DNA of 64,000 nucleotides from Lachnospiraceae bacterium (lineage in GTDB: Bacteria; Bacillota; Clostridia; Lachnospirales; Lachnospiraceae). The position numbers and the translations under genes were made by a program. Each line of letters opens with the position of its first letter. Position 1 is the first letter of the stretch. A model generated the notes under the pieces. It saw nothing but the letters and a program-made list of their open reading frames with translations, was not told the DNA's origin and did not search any database. Where the stretch lies: the NCBI GenBank assembly GCA_910574885.1, contig CAJTDD010000019.1:35146-99145 (forward strand), read 5' to 3'. Below are positions 18,725-27,761 of this stretch, piece after piece.

Positions 18725-19862
18725 AGGATTTCTTACGATTACCCGGCGAAATATCCGGATGATGTTTCTGTATCTCGCAATCTTTCTGTCCATATCGGTC
18801 ATGGTACAGGTGGCGACCGGGGGAAATGCGGATGAATTTGAACAGGTCAGCCTGAATATTGCCGTAATCGACAAGGACGGCGGCGAACTTGCCAAAGGTC
18901 TTGCCGATTATCTAAGCCACTATCATACGCTGGTGGATCTTCCCGACGACCCTTCCATTATCCAGGACCGTATGTTCTATCGGGAAATCTATTATGTAGT
19001 GACAATCCCGGAAGATTTTGAGAAACGATGCCTTTATGGGGATGAAATGCTTCCGGTAACGAAGGTTCCGGGCAGCAACAGCGGATTCTATGTGGATCAG
19101 CAGATTAATACATTCATGAATGACGTCCGAATCATGGCAAGAAGCGGTTTTCCACTGTCAGACGCCATCCAAAGCGTCATTGACAACAGCACGGACAAAG
19201 CAAAAGTGACCCTCATTGACAAGAATGGTTTCGGCGGGCAGCAGCCGCTCCACGCCTTTATGTTCCAGTATATGCCCTATATCCTGATTTCCATCCTCTG
19301 CTATTCCATGAGTTATATCATGATAGCCTTCCGCAATCAGGATGTGAAGAGACGGATGATGTGTTCGGCGGTTCCGGCACGGAGCCAGAACTTCCAACTG
19401 ATACTCGGGTTTGCTACGGTCGGGCTTGCCGTCTACGGCATCTGCGCCCTTATGCCATTCCTGATGTACGGGAAGACATTTATCAATGACCCGAATATGC
19501 CCTACTACCTACTCAACAGTTTCCTTATGATGCTTGTCGCACTGTCGCTGTCCTTCCTGATTGGTACGCTGGTGCATAGCGAAGATGTCATCAGCGCCAT
19601 CGTCAACGTTGTCTCCCTTGGCATGTCCTTCTTGTGCGGCGTGTTCGTTGATTTGGAGATATTAGGAAAGGGGGTACGGACATTTGCACAGTTCCTTCCG
19701 GCATACTGGTATGAAGTTGCCAATGGGCTTCTGGCAAATAACAGTACTTTCAGCCATGCGCAGCAGACGTCACTCTATACCTGCTACGGGCTGCAGCTGC
19801 TGTTTGCCGCCGCGATCCTCGGGGTCGCAATGGTAATCTCCCGTTTCCGTCAGACTGCTTAG
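18711..19862 (+). CDS. ABC-2 type permease (second subunit)
   Basis: Membrane protein of 383 residues with the same layout as the preceding permease: N-terminal helix, extracytoplasmic domain, C-terminal helix bundle. Its ATG overlaps the stop of the upstream gene, with AGGAGGGA upstream inside that gene. It completes the three-gene exporter and is followed by a strong hairpin. Confidence 0.88.
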   Translation: MTVYKGFLTITRRNIRMMFLYLAIFLSISVMVQVATGGNADEFEQVSLNIAVIDKDGGELAKGLADYLSHYHTLVDLPDDPSIIQDRMFYREIYYVVTIPEDFEKRCLYGDEMLPVTKVPGSNSGFYVDQQINTFMNDVRIMARSGFPLSDAIQSVIDNSTDKAKVTLIDKNGFGGQQPLHAFMFQYMPYILISILCYSMSYIMIAFRNQDVKRRMMCSAVPARSQNFQLILGFATVGLAVYGICALMPFLMYGKTFINDPNMPYYLLNSFLMMLVALSLSFLIGTLVHSEDVISAIVNVVSLGMSFLCGVFVDLEILGKGVRTFAQFLPAYWYEVANGLLANNSTFSHAQQTSLYTCYGLQLLFAAAILGVAMVISRFRQTA

Positions 19863-19889
19863 GGACCTGACTCTATCAAATGCCTGAAT

Positions 19890-19930
19890 CCATCCGTACC
19901 TTGGATTCTTTTCGTCCGAGGTACGGATGG
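19890..19930. terminator. Long hairpin between convergent genes
   Basis: A 16-bp stem (19890-19905 with 19915-19930, one G-U pair) with a 9-base loop lies between the exporter genes and the convergent GHL10 gene. Neither side has a run of T, so it may act as a poor intrinsic terminator or a 3' end stabiliser for both transcripts. Confidence 0.5.
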
Positions 19931-19938
19931 CTCACCCC

Positions 19939-21201
19939 TCACCTCTCCCCTGCTAAATAAGCCTCCCCCAACACCTGCTGCACAGCAGGGCAATTCGCAA
20001 TCAGCCCGTAACGGAAGTGAATCGTCCCTCCGACAGCATCATCTGCACTGCAGGCTGACATCTGCCTTTGAATCTCCCCGCCGCCGTACCAAGGATTGTT
20101 CCCATCCTCCCCGGCTTCCACCGTCTTATAATCTGCAAGCCCTACATAGAGGCTGACATCCTTTTCTTTGGCCTCTTTTGCCACATTGGACCACCACCCA
20201 AGCAGCGCCGAAAAATCTGCCGTCGCATGTCCGATTTCCCAATATAACTGGGGAGCAATATAATCCACCCAGCCTTCCCTCACCCAGGTCCTGCTGTCCG
20301 CATACAGCGAGAAATAAGAAGAAAAGCTGCTGGTCGTCGCACTGCCCTCCGGGTGCATGGTATTGCTTGCCCAGATACCTGACGGGCTGATTCCAAACTC
20401 TAATTCCGGATTTACCTCGTGAATGGACGCGTCCAGGCCGCTTACCAGAAGATTGACATTATTCCGCCGCCAGTCCCCGATATCCGGAAACTCTGTGCCA
20501 TAAGCCGCATAAGTACCCCCGTCGTTAAAATCCGCGCCTGGATAGAAATAATCGTCCAGATGTATCCCATCCACCTGATACTTCTTTATCATCTCCATGA
20601 CGCCGCTAATCACAAGCTCGCGCACCTCCGGAAGCCCCGGGTTGAAATAGTATCCCTCTCCATACTGCACCACCCAGTCCGGGCGCTGCCTTGCCGGCGA
20701 CCCTTCTGCCAGATTCTCCCACTCGGAAGCATCCCGTGCAATCCGGTAGGGGTTAATCCACGCATGCAGCTCCAGCCCCCGCCTGTGGGCTTCGCTGACC
20801 CAGTACGCCAGCGGGTCAAAATCAGAATCCGGCGCCACCCCCTGCTGCCCGGTCAGATAGCGGCTCCAGGGATAAATCTCCGATGGATAGAGAGCATCCG
20901 AACAAGGACGTACCTGCAAGAACACGGCATTGAACCCACTCTTGTCCGCTCCGTCAAGGACAGCGTCCGCCTGGGCGCGCAATTCCTCAGCCGATACAGT
21001 CGGTACGGCAGGATAGTCCAGATTCTCTACGCTGGCAACCCACACGCCGCGCATCTCCCGGTCTGCTTCCCGTTTCATGGCGGGTTCCTGTTCTGGCTTG
21101 TCTTCGGTCTTCTTCTCATGAATCCCAAAAAAGACCGCCGCCAATATGATAAAAACCAGACTTACGGCTATCTCCATTAAGGTTCTCTCTAATCTTCCCA
21201 T
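19939..21201 (-). CDS. GHL10-type family 10 glycosyl hydrolase-like protein
   Basis: Membrane-anchored or secreted protein of 420 residues with an N-terminal hydrophobic helix (about residues 9-26) and no clear cleavage site. The body matches the GHL10 (YngK-like) barrel: MRGVWVASVENLDYP at its start, FLQVRPCSDALYPS, HAWINPYRIA, and VDGIHLDDYFYP with the acidic pair expected of the active site. Family members act on cell-wall or glycan polymers, but the substrate here is not known. An alternative start at 21177 is possible. It lies just downstream of the dnaJ terminator on the same strand. Confidence 0.85.
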   Translation of the reverse strand: MGRLERTLMEIAVSLVFIILAAVFFGIHEKKTEDKPEQEPAMKREADREMRGVWVASVENLDYPAVPTVSAEELRAQADAVLDGADKSGFNAVFLQVRPCSDALYPSEIYPWSRYLTGQQGVAPDSDFDPLAYWVSEAHRRGLELHAWINPYRIARDASEWENLAEGSPARQRPDWVVQYGEGYYFNPGLPEVRELVISGVMEMIKKYQVDGIHLDDYFYPGADFNDGGTYAAYGTEFPDIGDWRRNNVNLLVSGLDASIHEVNPELEFGISPSGIWASNTMHPEGSATTSSFSSYFSLYADSRTWVREGWVDYIAPQLYWEIGHATADFSALLGWWSNVAKEAKEKDVSLYVGLADYKTVEAGEDGNNPWYGGGEIQRQMSACSADDAVGGTIHFRYGLIANCPAVQQVLGEAYLAGER

Positions 21202-21245
21202 TTTTCATGTGTTCCTTTTCATACTTTCTCTATACTCTATTCAGC

Positions 21246-21285
21246 AAAGAAGCCTTTGATGAACTTAATCATCAAAGGCTTCTTT
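21246..21285 (-). terminator. Terminator of the dnaK-dnaJ operon, overlapping the dnaJ stop codon
   Basis: A perfect 17-bp inverted repeat (21246-21262 with 21269-21285) with a 6-base loop lies across the dnaJ stop codon (21265-21267). On the minus strand the right arm ends in TTCTTT. The last dnaJ codons therefore form one arm of the hairpin. Confidence 0.7.
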
Positions 21286-22446
21286 CATTTTATCCATAAA
21301 ACCTTTTCGTTTCTTACCCGTCTTCGTCTCCTTCTCACCGGAAGCCGACTGCAACGTATTGCCGGACAGCTCGTCAAACCTGCGAAGCGCCTCTTTTGCC
21401 TCGGAACTTAAATGCTCCGGCGTCTGGATGACCAGCGTCACATAATGGTCTCCCCGTACCTGTGAATTGCGGACCGACGGAACTCCCTTGCCTTTCAGCC
21501 TCACCTTCGTATCCGTCTTTGTTCCCGGTTTCACCGTATAGATGACCTCGCCGTCCACCGTCTTTACGCGGATATCCGCGCCAAGGGCTGCCTGTGCAAA
21601 TGAAATCGGAACCGTTGAGAAGATATGCATATCCTGTCTCTGGAAGATTGGATGTCTGGAAACCACAACCTCCACCAGTAAATCTCCCCTTGGGCCGCCG
21701 TTTACCCCCGGCTCGCCTTTCTCACGAATCCGCACACTCTGTCCATTGTCGATTCCGGCAGGAATCGTCACGGCAATCTTCTTACGGTTGGAGGTATATC
21801 CCGTTCCGCCGCAGTCCGGACACTTATCCCGGATAATCTTACCTGTTCCACCGCAGTCCGGACAAGTCTGTACGTTCTGAACCATCCCGAAGAAGGACTG
21901 CTGGGTATAGACCACCTGGCCTTTTCCTCCGCACTTAGGACAGGTTTCTGGTGAAGTACCCGGTTTCGCACCCGTACCGTTACATTTCGGACACGGGTCT
22001 TTTAGTACCATATCCAGCTCTTTCTCACACCCAAACACAGCCTCCTCGAAGGTAATCCGTACACTCTTGCGGATGTTCATACCCTTCATCGGTCCCTGAC
22101 TCGCGCGTCCCCTGCGGCTCCCTCCAAACAAATCCCCAAAGATATCGCCAAAGATGTCGCTGAAATCCGCACCGCTGAAATCAAAGCCGCCAAAGCCGCC
22201 GCCACCTGCGCCGCCTTCAAACGCAGCATGCCCGAACTGATCGTACTGGCGCCGTTTATCCGGATCGCTCAACACTGCATAAGCCTCTGAAGCCTCCTTG
22301 AACTTCTTCTCGGCTTCCGCATCTCCAGGATTCATATCAGGGTGGTACTTCTTGGCAACCTGTCTGTATGCTTTTTTGAGAGTTGCGTCGTCAGCGTCTT
22401 TGCTGACGCCCAGCACCTCATAATAATCTCTCTTTGATTCTGCCAT
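21265..22446 (-). CDS. dnaJ: Chaperone DnaJ
   Basis: Hsp40 co-chaperone of 393 residues that stimulates DnaK ATPase. The J domain has the HPD motif ([10 protein letters not shown]), followed by a Gly/Phe-rich linker, four CxxCxGxG zinc repeats ([24 protein letters not shown] twice) and the C-terminal peptide-binding domains. I start at 22446, where GGGAG sits 5 bases upstream; an earlier in-frame start at 22491 adds residues foreign to the family. Its stop codon lies inside the operon terminator. Confidence 0.97.
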   Translation of the reverse strand: MAESKRDYYEVLGVSKDADDATLKKAYRQVAKKYHPDMNPGDAEAEKKFKEASEAYAVLSDPDKRRQYDQFGHAAFEGGAGGGGFGGFDFSGADFSDIFGDIFGDLFGGSRRGRASQGPMKGMNIRKSVRITFEEAVFGCEKELDMVLKDPCPKCNGTGAKPGTSPETCPKCGGKGQVVYTQQSFFGMVQNVQTCPDCGGTGKIIRDKCPDCGGTGYTSNRKKIAVTIPAGIDNGQSVRIREKGEPGVNGGPRGDLLVEVVVSRHPIFQRQDMHIFSTVPISFAQAALGADIRVKTVDGEVIYTVKPGTKTDTKVRLKGKGVPSVRNSQVRGDHYVTLVIQTPEHLSSEAKEALRRFDELSGNTLQSASGEKETKTGKKRKGFMDKMKEAFDD

Positions 22447-22551
22447 TGTTTCTCCCTTTCTTTCCTCACGCAAAAACCTGCTGACAGCCAAAGTCTGACA
22501 GCATGTTACAGCATATTCCGGTATATACTTACTGTTTTATAAACGTTATAT

Positions 22552-22594
22552 CAGGTAATTATGGGGAAATCTTATATTTCCCCATAATTACCTG
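22552..22594 (-). other. 19-bp perfect hairpin between dnaK and dnaJ
   Basis: CAGGTAATTATGGGGAAAT (22552-22570) and its exact complement (22576-22594) enclose a 5-base loop in the 173-base gap between dnaK and dnaJ. There is no T run on the minus strand, so it is more likely an mRNA processing or stability element than a full terminator. It could set the DnaK:DnaJ ratio. Its role is inferred. Confidence 0.6.
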
Positions 22595-22619
22595 TATAAA
22601 TCCGGATGAACTGCGGACT

Positions 22620-24500
22620 TTAAACCTCTTTGTAATCTCCGTCTACAACATCATCTCCCTGGAATCCTTCCGGAGCCGGGCCTGCTCCCGGGTTCGGGCC
22701 TGCTCCCATATTCGGGTCTGCTCCCTGTGCCGCTTGGCCAGCCTGCTCATACATCTTGGTAAATACCTTCTGCGCGCTTCCCATTAATTTCTCTTTTGCC
22801 GCCTTAATCTCAGCAATCTGCGCATCCGTCATATCGTCCATATTGACCTTCTCAAGAATCTCTTTTAATGCCTTGCAGTCAGCCTCTACTGCCGCCCTGT
22901 CTGAAGCGTCAATCTTATCTCCGACCTCGCCTAATGCCTTCTCTGTCTGGAACAGCATGGAATCCGCCTCATTCTTAGCATCGATTCCCTCTTTGCGCTT
23001 CTTATCCTGAGCCTCGAAAGCCGCCGCTTCTTTTACGGCCTTGTCGATATCTTCATCTGACATGTTGGAGCCTGCTGTAATCGTGATATGCTGCTCTTTG
23101 CCGGTTCCAAGATCCTTTGCGGAAACATTTACGATACCATTGGCATCAATATCGAACGTAACCTCAATCTGCGGTACTCCACGCGGAGCCGGTGCGATTC
23201 CGTCCAGCCTGAACTGTCCAAGGGACTTGTTGTCTCTTGCGAACTGTCTCTCGCCCTGTACAACGTTGATATCAACGGCTGTCTGGTTATCTGCCGCCGT
23301 TGAGAAGATCTGGCTCTTCTTAGTCGGGATTGTAGTATTTCTCTCAATCAGCCTTGTGGCAACACCGCCCATCGTCTCAATAGACAGTGACAGCGGAGTT
23401 ACGTCCAGAAGAAGGATGTCTCCTGCGCCTGCGTCTCCTGCAAGCTTTCCACCCTGTACGGACGCGCCGAGGGCTACACACTCATCTGGGTTCAGAGATT
23501 TGCTAGGCTCTTTTCCTGTTAGCCTCTTTACTTCCTCCTGTACTGCCGGGATACGTGTAGAACCGCCTACCAGCAATACCTGGCCAAGCTCGGAAGCGTT
23601 GATTCCAGCATCGGAAAGCGCTCTCTTCACCGGCTCGGAAGTCTTCTCAACAAGGTCATGGGTCAGTTCGTCGAACTTCGCCCTTGTCAGGTTCATATCG
23701 AAATGCTTCGGTCCTTCTGCCGTCGCTGTGATAAATGGCAGGTTGATATTCGTTGTGGTTGCGGAAGACAGCTCTTTCTTCGCCTTCTCTGCCGCTTCTT
23801 TTAATCTCTGGAGCGCCATCTTATCCGTAGATAAATCCACGCTTTCCTGCTTCTTGAATTCTGCGATCATATAGTCCGTAAGTTTCTGGTCAAAGTCATC
23901 TCCGCCAAGACGGTTATTTCCTGCCGTAGATAATACTTCGATGACGCCGTCGCCAATCTCGATGACGGAAACGTCGAACGTACCGCCTCCTAAGTCATAG
24001 ACCATAATCTTCTGCTCTTTCTCGTTGTCAAGGCCATATGCAAGCGCCGCCGCCGTAGGCTCATTGATGATACGCTTCACATCTAAGCCCGCAATCTTAC
24101 CGGCATCCTTGGTTGCCTGACGCTGTGCATCATTGAAATAAGCAGGTACAGTGATAACCGCTTCTGTTACCTTCTCGCCCAGATAACCTTCTGCGTCTGC
24201 CTTTAACTTCTGGAGAATCATCGCTGAAATCTCCTGCGGAGAATACTTCTTCTCATCGATGGTCACTCTGAAATCGCTTCCCATCTCTCTCTTGATTGAA
24301 GAAATGGTTCTCTCTGCGTTTGTCACCGCCTGACGCTTTGCAGGCTCGCCTACCAGACGCTCTCCCGTCTTGGAAAATGCCACTACGGACGGTGTGGTCC
24401 TTGCGCCTTCTGTATTTGCGATGACCGTCGGCTGGCCACCTTCCATAACTGCCACACAACTGTTTGTTGTACCTAAGTCAATACCTATGATTTTGCCCAT
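22620..24500 (-). CDS. dnaK: Chaperone DnaK (Hsp70)
   Basis: ATP-dependent chaperone of 626 residues. The nucleotide-binding domain starts [10 protein letters not shown] and has [12 protein letters not shown] and the [12 protein letters not shown] loop; the substrate-binding domain follows, then a helical lid and a Gly/Pro/Ala/Asn-rich tail ending [14 protein letters not shown] precedes the start. It lies 15 bases after grpE in the CIRCE-controlled operon. Confidence 0.98.
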   Translation of the reverse strand: MGKIIGIDLGTTNSCVAVMEGGQPTVIANTEGARTTPSVVAFSKTGERLVGEPAKRQAVTNAERTISSIKREMGSDFRVTIDEKKYSPQEISAMILQKLKADAEGYLGEKVTEAVITVPAYFNDAQRQATKDAGKIAGLDVKRIINEPTAAALAYGLDNEKEQKIMVYDLGGGTFDVSVIEIGDGVIEVLSTAGNNRLGGDDFDQKLTDYMIAEFKKQESVDLSTDKMALQRLKEAAEKAKKELSSATTTNINLPFITATAEGPKHFDMNLTRAKFDELTHDLVEKTSEPVKRALSDAGINASELGQVLLVGGSTRIPAVQEEVKRLTGKEPSKSLNPDECVALGASVQGGKLAGDAGAGDILLLDVTPLSLSIETMGGVATRLIERNTTIPTKKSQIFSTAADNQTAVDINVVQGERQFARDNKSLGQFRLDGIAPAPRGVPQIEVTFDIDANGIVNVSAKDLGTGKEQHITITAGSNMSDEDIDKAVKEAAAFEAQDKKRKEGIDAKNEADSMLFQTEKALGEVGDKIDASDRAAVEADCKALKEILEKVNMDDMTDAQIAEIKAAKEKLMGSAQKVFTKMYEQAGQAAQGADPNMGAGPNPGAGPAPEGFQGDDVVDGDYKEV

Positions 24501-24515
24501 TTTTATTTCCTCCTG

Positions 24516-25226
24516 TTAATTTGCTACTTTGACCATGCTGTGCCTTACTACGGAATCGCGGTACATGTAGCCTTTCTGGAATTCCTCAGCTACCGTGTTC
24601 TCACCGAAATTCTCATCCTCCACATGCATCACCGCGTTGTGGAAATCTGGGTTGAATTCCTGCCCCACTGCCTCAATCGGCTTGACTCCTGCGCTCTCTA
24701 ACGTGGTCATTAATTGCTTATACACCTTCTCCATCCCCTGAATAAAGGGATCTTCCTTTTCCTCCTCCTTGACAGCCCCAAGCCCTCGCTCGAAATTGTC
24801 AACTACCGGAAGAATCTTATCTATGATATCTTTCGCACCTATCTCGTACATCTGGGACTTCTCCTTATCCGTACGCTTGCGGAAGTTATCAAACTCTGCC
24901 ATCTGACGGGTGAGCCGGTCTGTCAGCTCTTCAATCTTCTCGTCTTTCTTATCCTTCTTGGGCTTCTTTCCAAAGAACTTCTTCCCGGATTTCTGACCGT
25001 TCTCTCCGTCTTTCACATCCCCTTCCTGGTCTTGGGCTTCTGCGTCTTCGCCGTCTTCGCAGCCCTCCTGTCCTTCGGCATTCTCTGTTGTCTCGTCTTC
25101 ACAGCCGTCCTTAGGTTCTGCCTCGTCTGCCGCCTTGGAACTTTTTGACTCCTCTGCTGCTTTCTTCGCTTCCTCTACGGCTTCTTTTACCATCTCTTCC
25201 TGGCTTTTCTCCTTATGCTTCTCCAA
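24516..25226 (-). CDS. grpE: Nucleotide exchange factor GrpE
   Basis: GrpE of 236 residues, exchanging ADP for ATP on DnaK. The first 90 residues are a highly acidic, Lys-rich low-complexity tail. The coiled coil begins around LTDRLTRQMAEFDNFRKRTDKEK and the C-terminal beta domain has GVKPIEAVGQEFNPDFHNAV. The start codon is TTG with AAAGGTGG 8 bases upstream. It follows hrcA by 16 bases. Confidence 0.96.
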   Translation of the reverse strand: MEKHKEKSQEEMVKEAVEEAKKAAEESKSSKAADEAEPKDGCEDETTENAEGQEGCEDGEDAEAQDQEGDVKDGENGQKSGKKFFGKKPKKDKKDEKIEELTDRLTRQMAEFDNFRKRTDKEKSQMYEIGAKDIIDKILPVVDNFERGLGAVKEEEKEDPFIQGMEKVYKQLMTTLESAGVKPIEAVGQEFNPDFHNAVMHVEDENFGENTVAEEFQKGYMYRDSVVRHSMVKVAN

Positions 25227-25242
25227 GGGTTATTCCACCTTT

Positions 25243-26283
25243 CTATTCTTTTTTATGAAACATCTGATCCAGCTCGTTCTGGAGCCTTTTCATTGACTTT
25301 AATACATGTTCATAATCCATTCTCTTTGGTCCGATAATACCTATCGTTCCCTTCATGCCGTCACCTAATTCATAAGTTGCGGTAACAACGCTGCAGTCTT
25401 TCATCGTCTGAACCGGGGTCTCATCTCCAATGTATACCTGAATTCCGGTATTGTCATCCTTCGCTAGTGTCTGTGTCACTAGTTCCGTCAACTGCTGCTT
25501 TTCCTCAAACGCATTGATAATCTCCTGTGCGCTCTGGTTATCGCTGAGTTCTGGATACTTAAAAATATTCGTCGCACCGCTCGTGTAGATCTGCATATCC
25601 TCATCTATCTGAATCGCATCCGCCACTGCATCCAATACATTACTGATTACGCTGCTGTGTATTCCTGCCTGTTCTTTCAGCCTTGCAATCAATCCCAGAT
25701 TGATCTCTTCAATGGACATGCCATTCAGCGTCGTATTAAGGAGCATATTCAGCTTCAACAGATTCTCATTGCTTAGAGCCTCATCCACACGGATAATCTT
25801 ACTCTTAATTACATTGCCGCCAAGTACGATTACCGCAATCACCTGTTCCGCGTCCACCATAGATAACTGGATAAACTTAATCTTATTCGCGTTATTCATA
25901 GGAGTGGAAACCATGGTGGCATAATTCGTATTGCTTGCCAAAACTCTCGCTGCCTGCTTGAGGAGCTGTTCCATCCGGTCTGCCTTGTCAAGCATCTGCT
26001 CCTGCATCTCATTGAGTTCCTGCTCCTTCTCCTCCATCAGCATATCTACATAAAGCCTGTAACCCTTATCCGAAGGAATCCGTCCCGCCGATGTGTGCGG
26101 CTGCATGATGTATCCAAGTTCTTCCAGATCAGCCATCTCGTTGCGGATCGTTGCGGAACTCAAATTCAAATCCGTATACTTGGAAATCGTCCTGGAGCCC
26201 ACAGGTTCGCCCGTCTCGAGATAATTCTGGATGACTGCATGCAGAATCTTCATCTTGCGGTCACTAAGGCTGTGTTCTGTCAC
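25243..26283 (-). CDS. hrcA: Heat-inducible transcription repressor HrcA
   Basis: Repressor of 346 residues that binds CIRCE and is kept active by GroE. The N-terminal winged helix covers the LSDRKMKILHAVIQNYLETG to SSATIRNEMADLEELGY region, followed by the GAF-like HrcA domain. I choose the GTG at 26283: AAAGGAGG lies 9 bases upstream and the length fits the family. The frame stays open upstream to 26385 but passes through the CIRCE operator, so that longer form is not translated. First gene of hrcA-grpE-dnaK-dnaJ. Confidence 0.96.
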   Translation of the reverse strand: MTEHSLSDRKMKILHAVIQNYLETGEPVGSRTISKYTDLNLSSATIRNEMADLEELGYIMQPHTSAGRIPSDKGYRLYVDMLMEEKEQELNEMQEQMLDKADRMEQLLKQAARVLASNTNYATMVSTPMNNANKIKFIQLSMVDAEQVIAVIVLGGNVIKSKIIRVDEALSNENLLKLNMLLNTTLNGMSIEEINLGLIARLKEQAGIHSSVISNVLDAVADAIQIDEDMQIYTSGATNIFKYPELSDNQSAQEIINAFEEKQQLTELVTQTLAKDDNTGIQVYIGDETPVQTMKDCSVVTATYELGDGMKGTIGIIGPKRMDYEHVLKSMKRLQNELDQMFHKKE

Positions 26284-26312
26284 GGTCTGCTTCCTCCTTT
26301 CGGATTCTTCTG

Positions 26313-26339
26313 TTAGCACTCTACATTTTTGAGTGCTAA
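26313..26339. promoter_or_regulatory. CIRCE operator
   Basis: TTAGCACTC (26313-26321), 9 spacer bases, GAGTGCTAA (26331-26339): a perfect match to the CIRCE consensus. It lies between the hrcA promoter and start codon, so the operon is repressed by HrcA. Confidence 0.98.
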
Positions 26340-26353
26340 TATCTTCGACTATT

Positions 26354-26382
26354 AATGTATCACTCCCCATTTCTTTTGTCAA
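26354..26382 (-). promoter_or_regulatory. Promoter of hrcA-grpE-dnaK-dnaJ
   Basis: On the minus strand TTGACA (26377-26382) and TACATT (26354-26359) are 17 bases apart, with TG one base before the -10. CIRCE lies directly downstream, as expected for HrcA control. Confidence 0.8.
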
Positions 26383-26406
26383 CACTCTTTATATTTTTTT
26401 TATACT

Positions 26407-26702
26407 TTGTCGGACGATAGTCCGCCCGCCCCTCAGGGGCATGCTTTTCGGGACGCCAAAAAATGTGTCAGCACACTAGAACCGGACGTGTATATTACAA
26501 CGATGGAAAACAAAGATGGGGAAGAGATTCCATTTATATACGAAAGCAACCAGTCATGGATGTACTGCATACATCAAGAACTTTCCGATCATGAAATCCG
26601 CGACATATACAAGGGATTATGGGAAATCGAAGAATCTTTCAAGATTTGGTAATTATGCGCGTTTTAGAGCTGCTCATAGAAAAACGCCATTCTTTGGCTT
26701 AG
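26407..26702 (+). pseudogene. Relic of an IS1634-like (IS4 superfamily) transposase
   Basis: A short frame ends in SDHEIRDIYKGLWEIEESFKI, the glutamate-containing YREK-like region near the C-terminus of IS1634-type transposases. Directly after a TGG and TAA, a second frame reads VIMRVLELLIEKRHSLA and stops at 26700-26702, which corresponds to the extreme C-terminus of the same proteins. The roughly 30-40 residues normally between them are missing, so this is a fragment with an internal deletion and frameshift. The first part before about 26460 is not recognisable. The rest of the gap 26284-26851 holds the hrcA control region, two short GC-rich stem-loops (26411-26441) and the hairpin at 26724-26764. 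Confidence 0.6.
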
Positions 26703-26723
26703 ACGATCAAAATAGTCAGAAAT

Positions 26724-26764
26724 CCGGTGAAGGCTGAAAGCCCGTTTAATTCAGCCTTCACCGG
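26724..26764. repeat. 15-bp perfect inverted repeat
   Basis: CCGGTGAAGGCTGAA (26724-26738) and its exact complement (26750-26764) with an 11-base loop. It lies 22 bases after the transposase relic. No T run follows. It could be a terminator left from the insertion sequence or a small structured RNA end. Confidence 0.6.
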
Positions 26765-26851
26765 GTTCCTGTAAGAAAATATAATTGGTCAACACCAAGG
26801 AAAGAGGTTCGATTTTTTCACAAATCGTTTTACCCTACCCAAATTTGTATC

Positions 26852-27241
26852 TTAGTTTAAAAAACGCAAAAAAGATTCGTAAAAAAACTTCTCCTTTTTT
26901 TCTTTACTATCCTGAGGTATTCCTAAACTGTCAAGCGCCTTTTGAACCGCTGCTTTTGCTGAATACACAGTATTCCCCAGGATATCACGTCCTCCACCAT
27001 TATAAGCGCTCACCAATGACATGGCAAACAGACTCGTAAGGCACGTAAGCTTGCCTCCTGAATTCACTCCATACCCATACCCATTTATACCACATTCTTT
27101 CTCCGCTTTATTCCAGGCTTCTTTCACTTCATTTGGCGCTTCCGATCCCAGAATGTCCAGTCCATCAAATGACTTTTTGTTTTTGACACTCTTATTATTA
27201 TAGGTATTCACATAATTATTTGTACAAAAACCTATTTCCAT
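26852..27241 (-). CDS. Hypothetical protein, 129 residues
   Basis: I do not recognise this protein. It has no signal peptide or clear transmembrane helix, though residues 66-78 (TCLTSLFAMSLVSAY) are hydrophobic. The N-terminal 30 residues are Asn/Lys-rich; the central part is Gly-rich (NGYGYGVNSGGK, YNGGGRDILGNT). A GGGAG lies 10 bases before the ATG. It stands alone between the transposase relic and another small gene on the same strand, in sequence more AT-rich than the heat-shock operon. Confidence 0.55.
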   Translation of the reverse strand: MEIGFCTNNYVNTYNNKSVKNKKSFDGLDILGSEAPNEVKEAWNKAEKECGINGYGYGVNSGGKLTCLTSLFAMSLVSAYNGGGRDILGNTVYSAKAAVQKALDSLGIPQDSKEKKEKFFYESFLRFLN

Positions 27242-27322
27242 GAAAATCCATCTCCCAGCTTATAAAACATTAATCCATGTACTGAACTCTTTAGATACAT
27301 CTTCTCCATATCCGTATGTAAA

Positions 27323-27616
27323 TTAGCTCAACTCAATCTTTGCCGCTTCCTCCGGCTTAAACTCATTCTCCAAGTCATAGATATTATGCCCGGTAGACTC
27401 CCCCAATACTCGTCCCTCCAAAGAATAGCAGCGGATGAACCTCTTAACATCAATACTGGACCAATGTTCCACATCCCAGCTCATGTAGCCGTCCGCATCC
27501 GACTTCTTCTCCTTCAGATAAAGATCTACCTGACGGCCATCCCGCATAATGTCAATCAGGCCCTTGGTTCCATTTACTTCTACTTCTTCTTTTTTTACTG
27601 CGTCATACACTTTCAT
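27323..27616 (-). CDS. Hypothetical protein, 97 residues
   Basis: Small acidic soluble protein of unknown function starting MKVYDAVKKEEVEVNG. AGGAGGG lies 9 bases before the ATG at 27616; the same frame is open further upstream but that part has no ribosome-binding site. It contains two Trp residues in a SWDVEHWSSIDVKRF segment and no known motif. It is followed on the same strand by the 129-residue unknown gene 81 bases later. Confidence 0.6.
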   Translation of the reverse strand: MKVYDAVKKEEVEVNGTKGLIDIMRDGRQVDLYLKEKKSDADGYMSWDVEHWSSIDVKRFIRCYSLEGRVLGESTGHNIYDLENEFKPEEAAKIELS

Positions 27617-27761
27617 TGTTATATTCCCTCCTAAATATAAGAACGCCCCGGCATCTTTCCTGCACATCCCGGCTTTCGCCGCCGCACAGGGCTTTACGGA
27701 AACGCTCTGCTTCTATGCTTCGATTATACTCTCTCAGATATAAAATGTAAACCCCTCCTTG

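Noticed and set aside
23041..23874. 277-codon open frame on the plus strand inside dnaK
   Set aside because: Antisense shadow of a highly conserved gene with strong codon bias; no ribosome-binding site and no family resemblance.
26284..26385. Extended N-terminus of HrcA reaching 26385
   Set aside because: It would run through CIRCE and the promoter; the GTG at 26283 has a proper ribosome-binding site.
26661..26671. GTTTTAGAGCT, the start of type II-A CRISPR repeats and tracrRNA partners
   Set aside because: Single copy, no repeats or spacers, no cas genes. In frame it encodes part of the transposase relic (RVLELLIEKRH).
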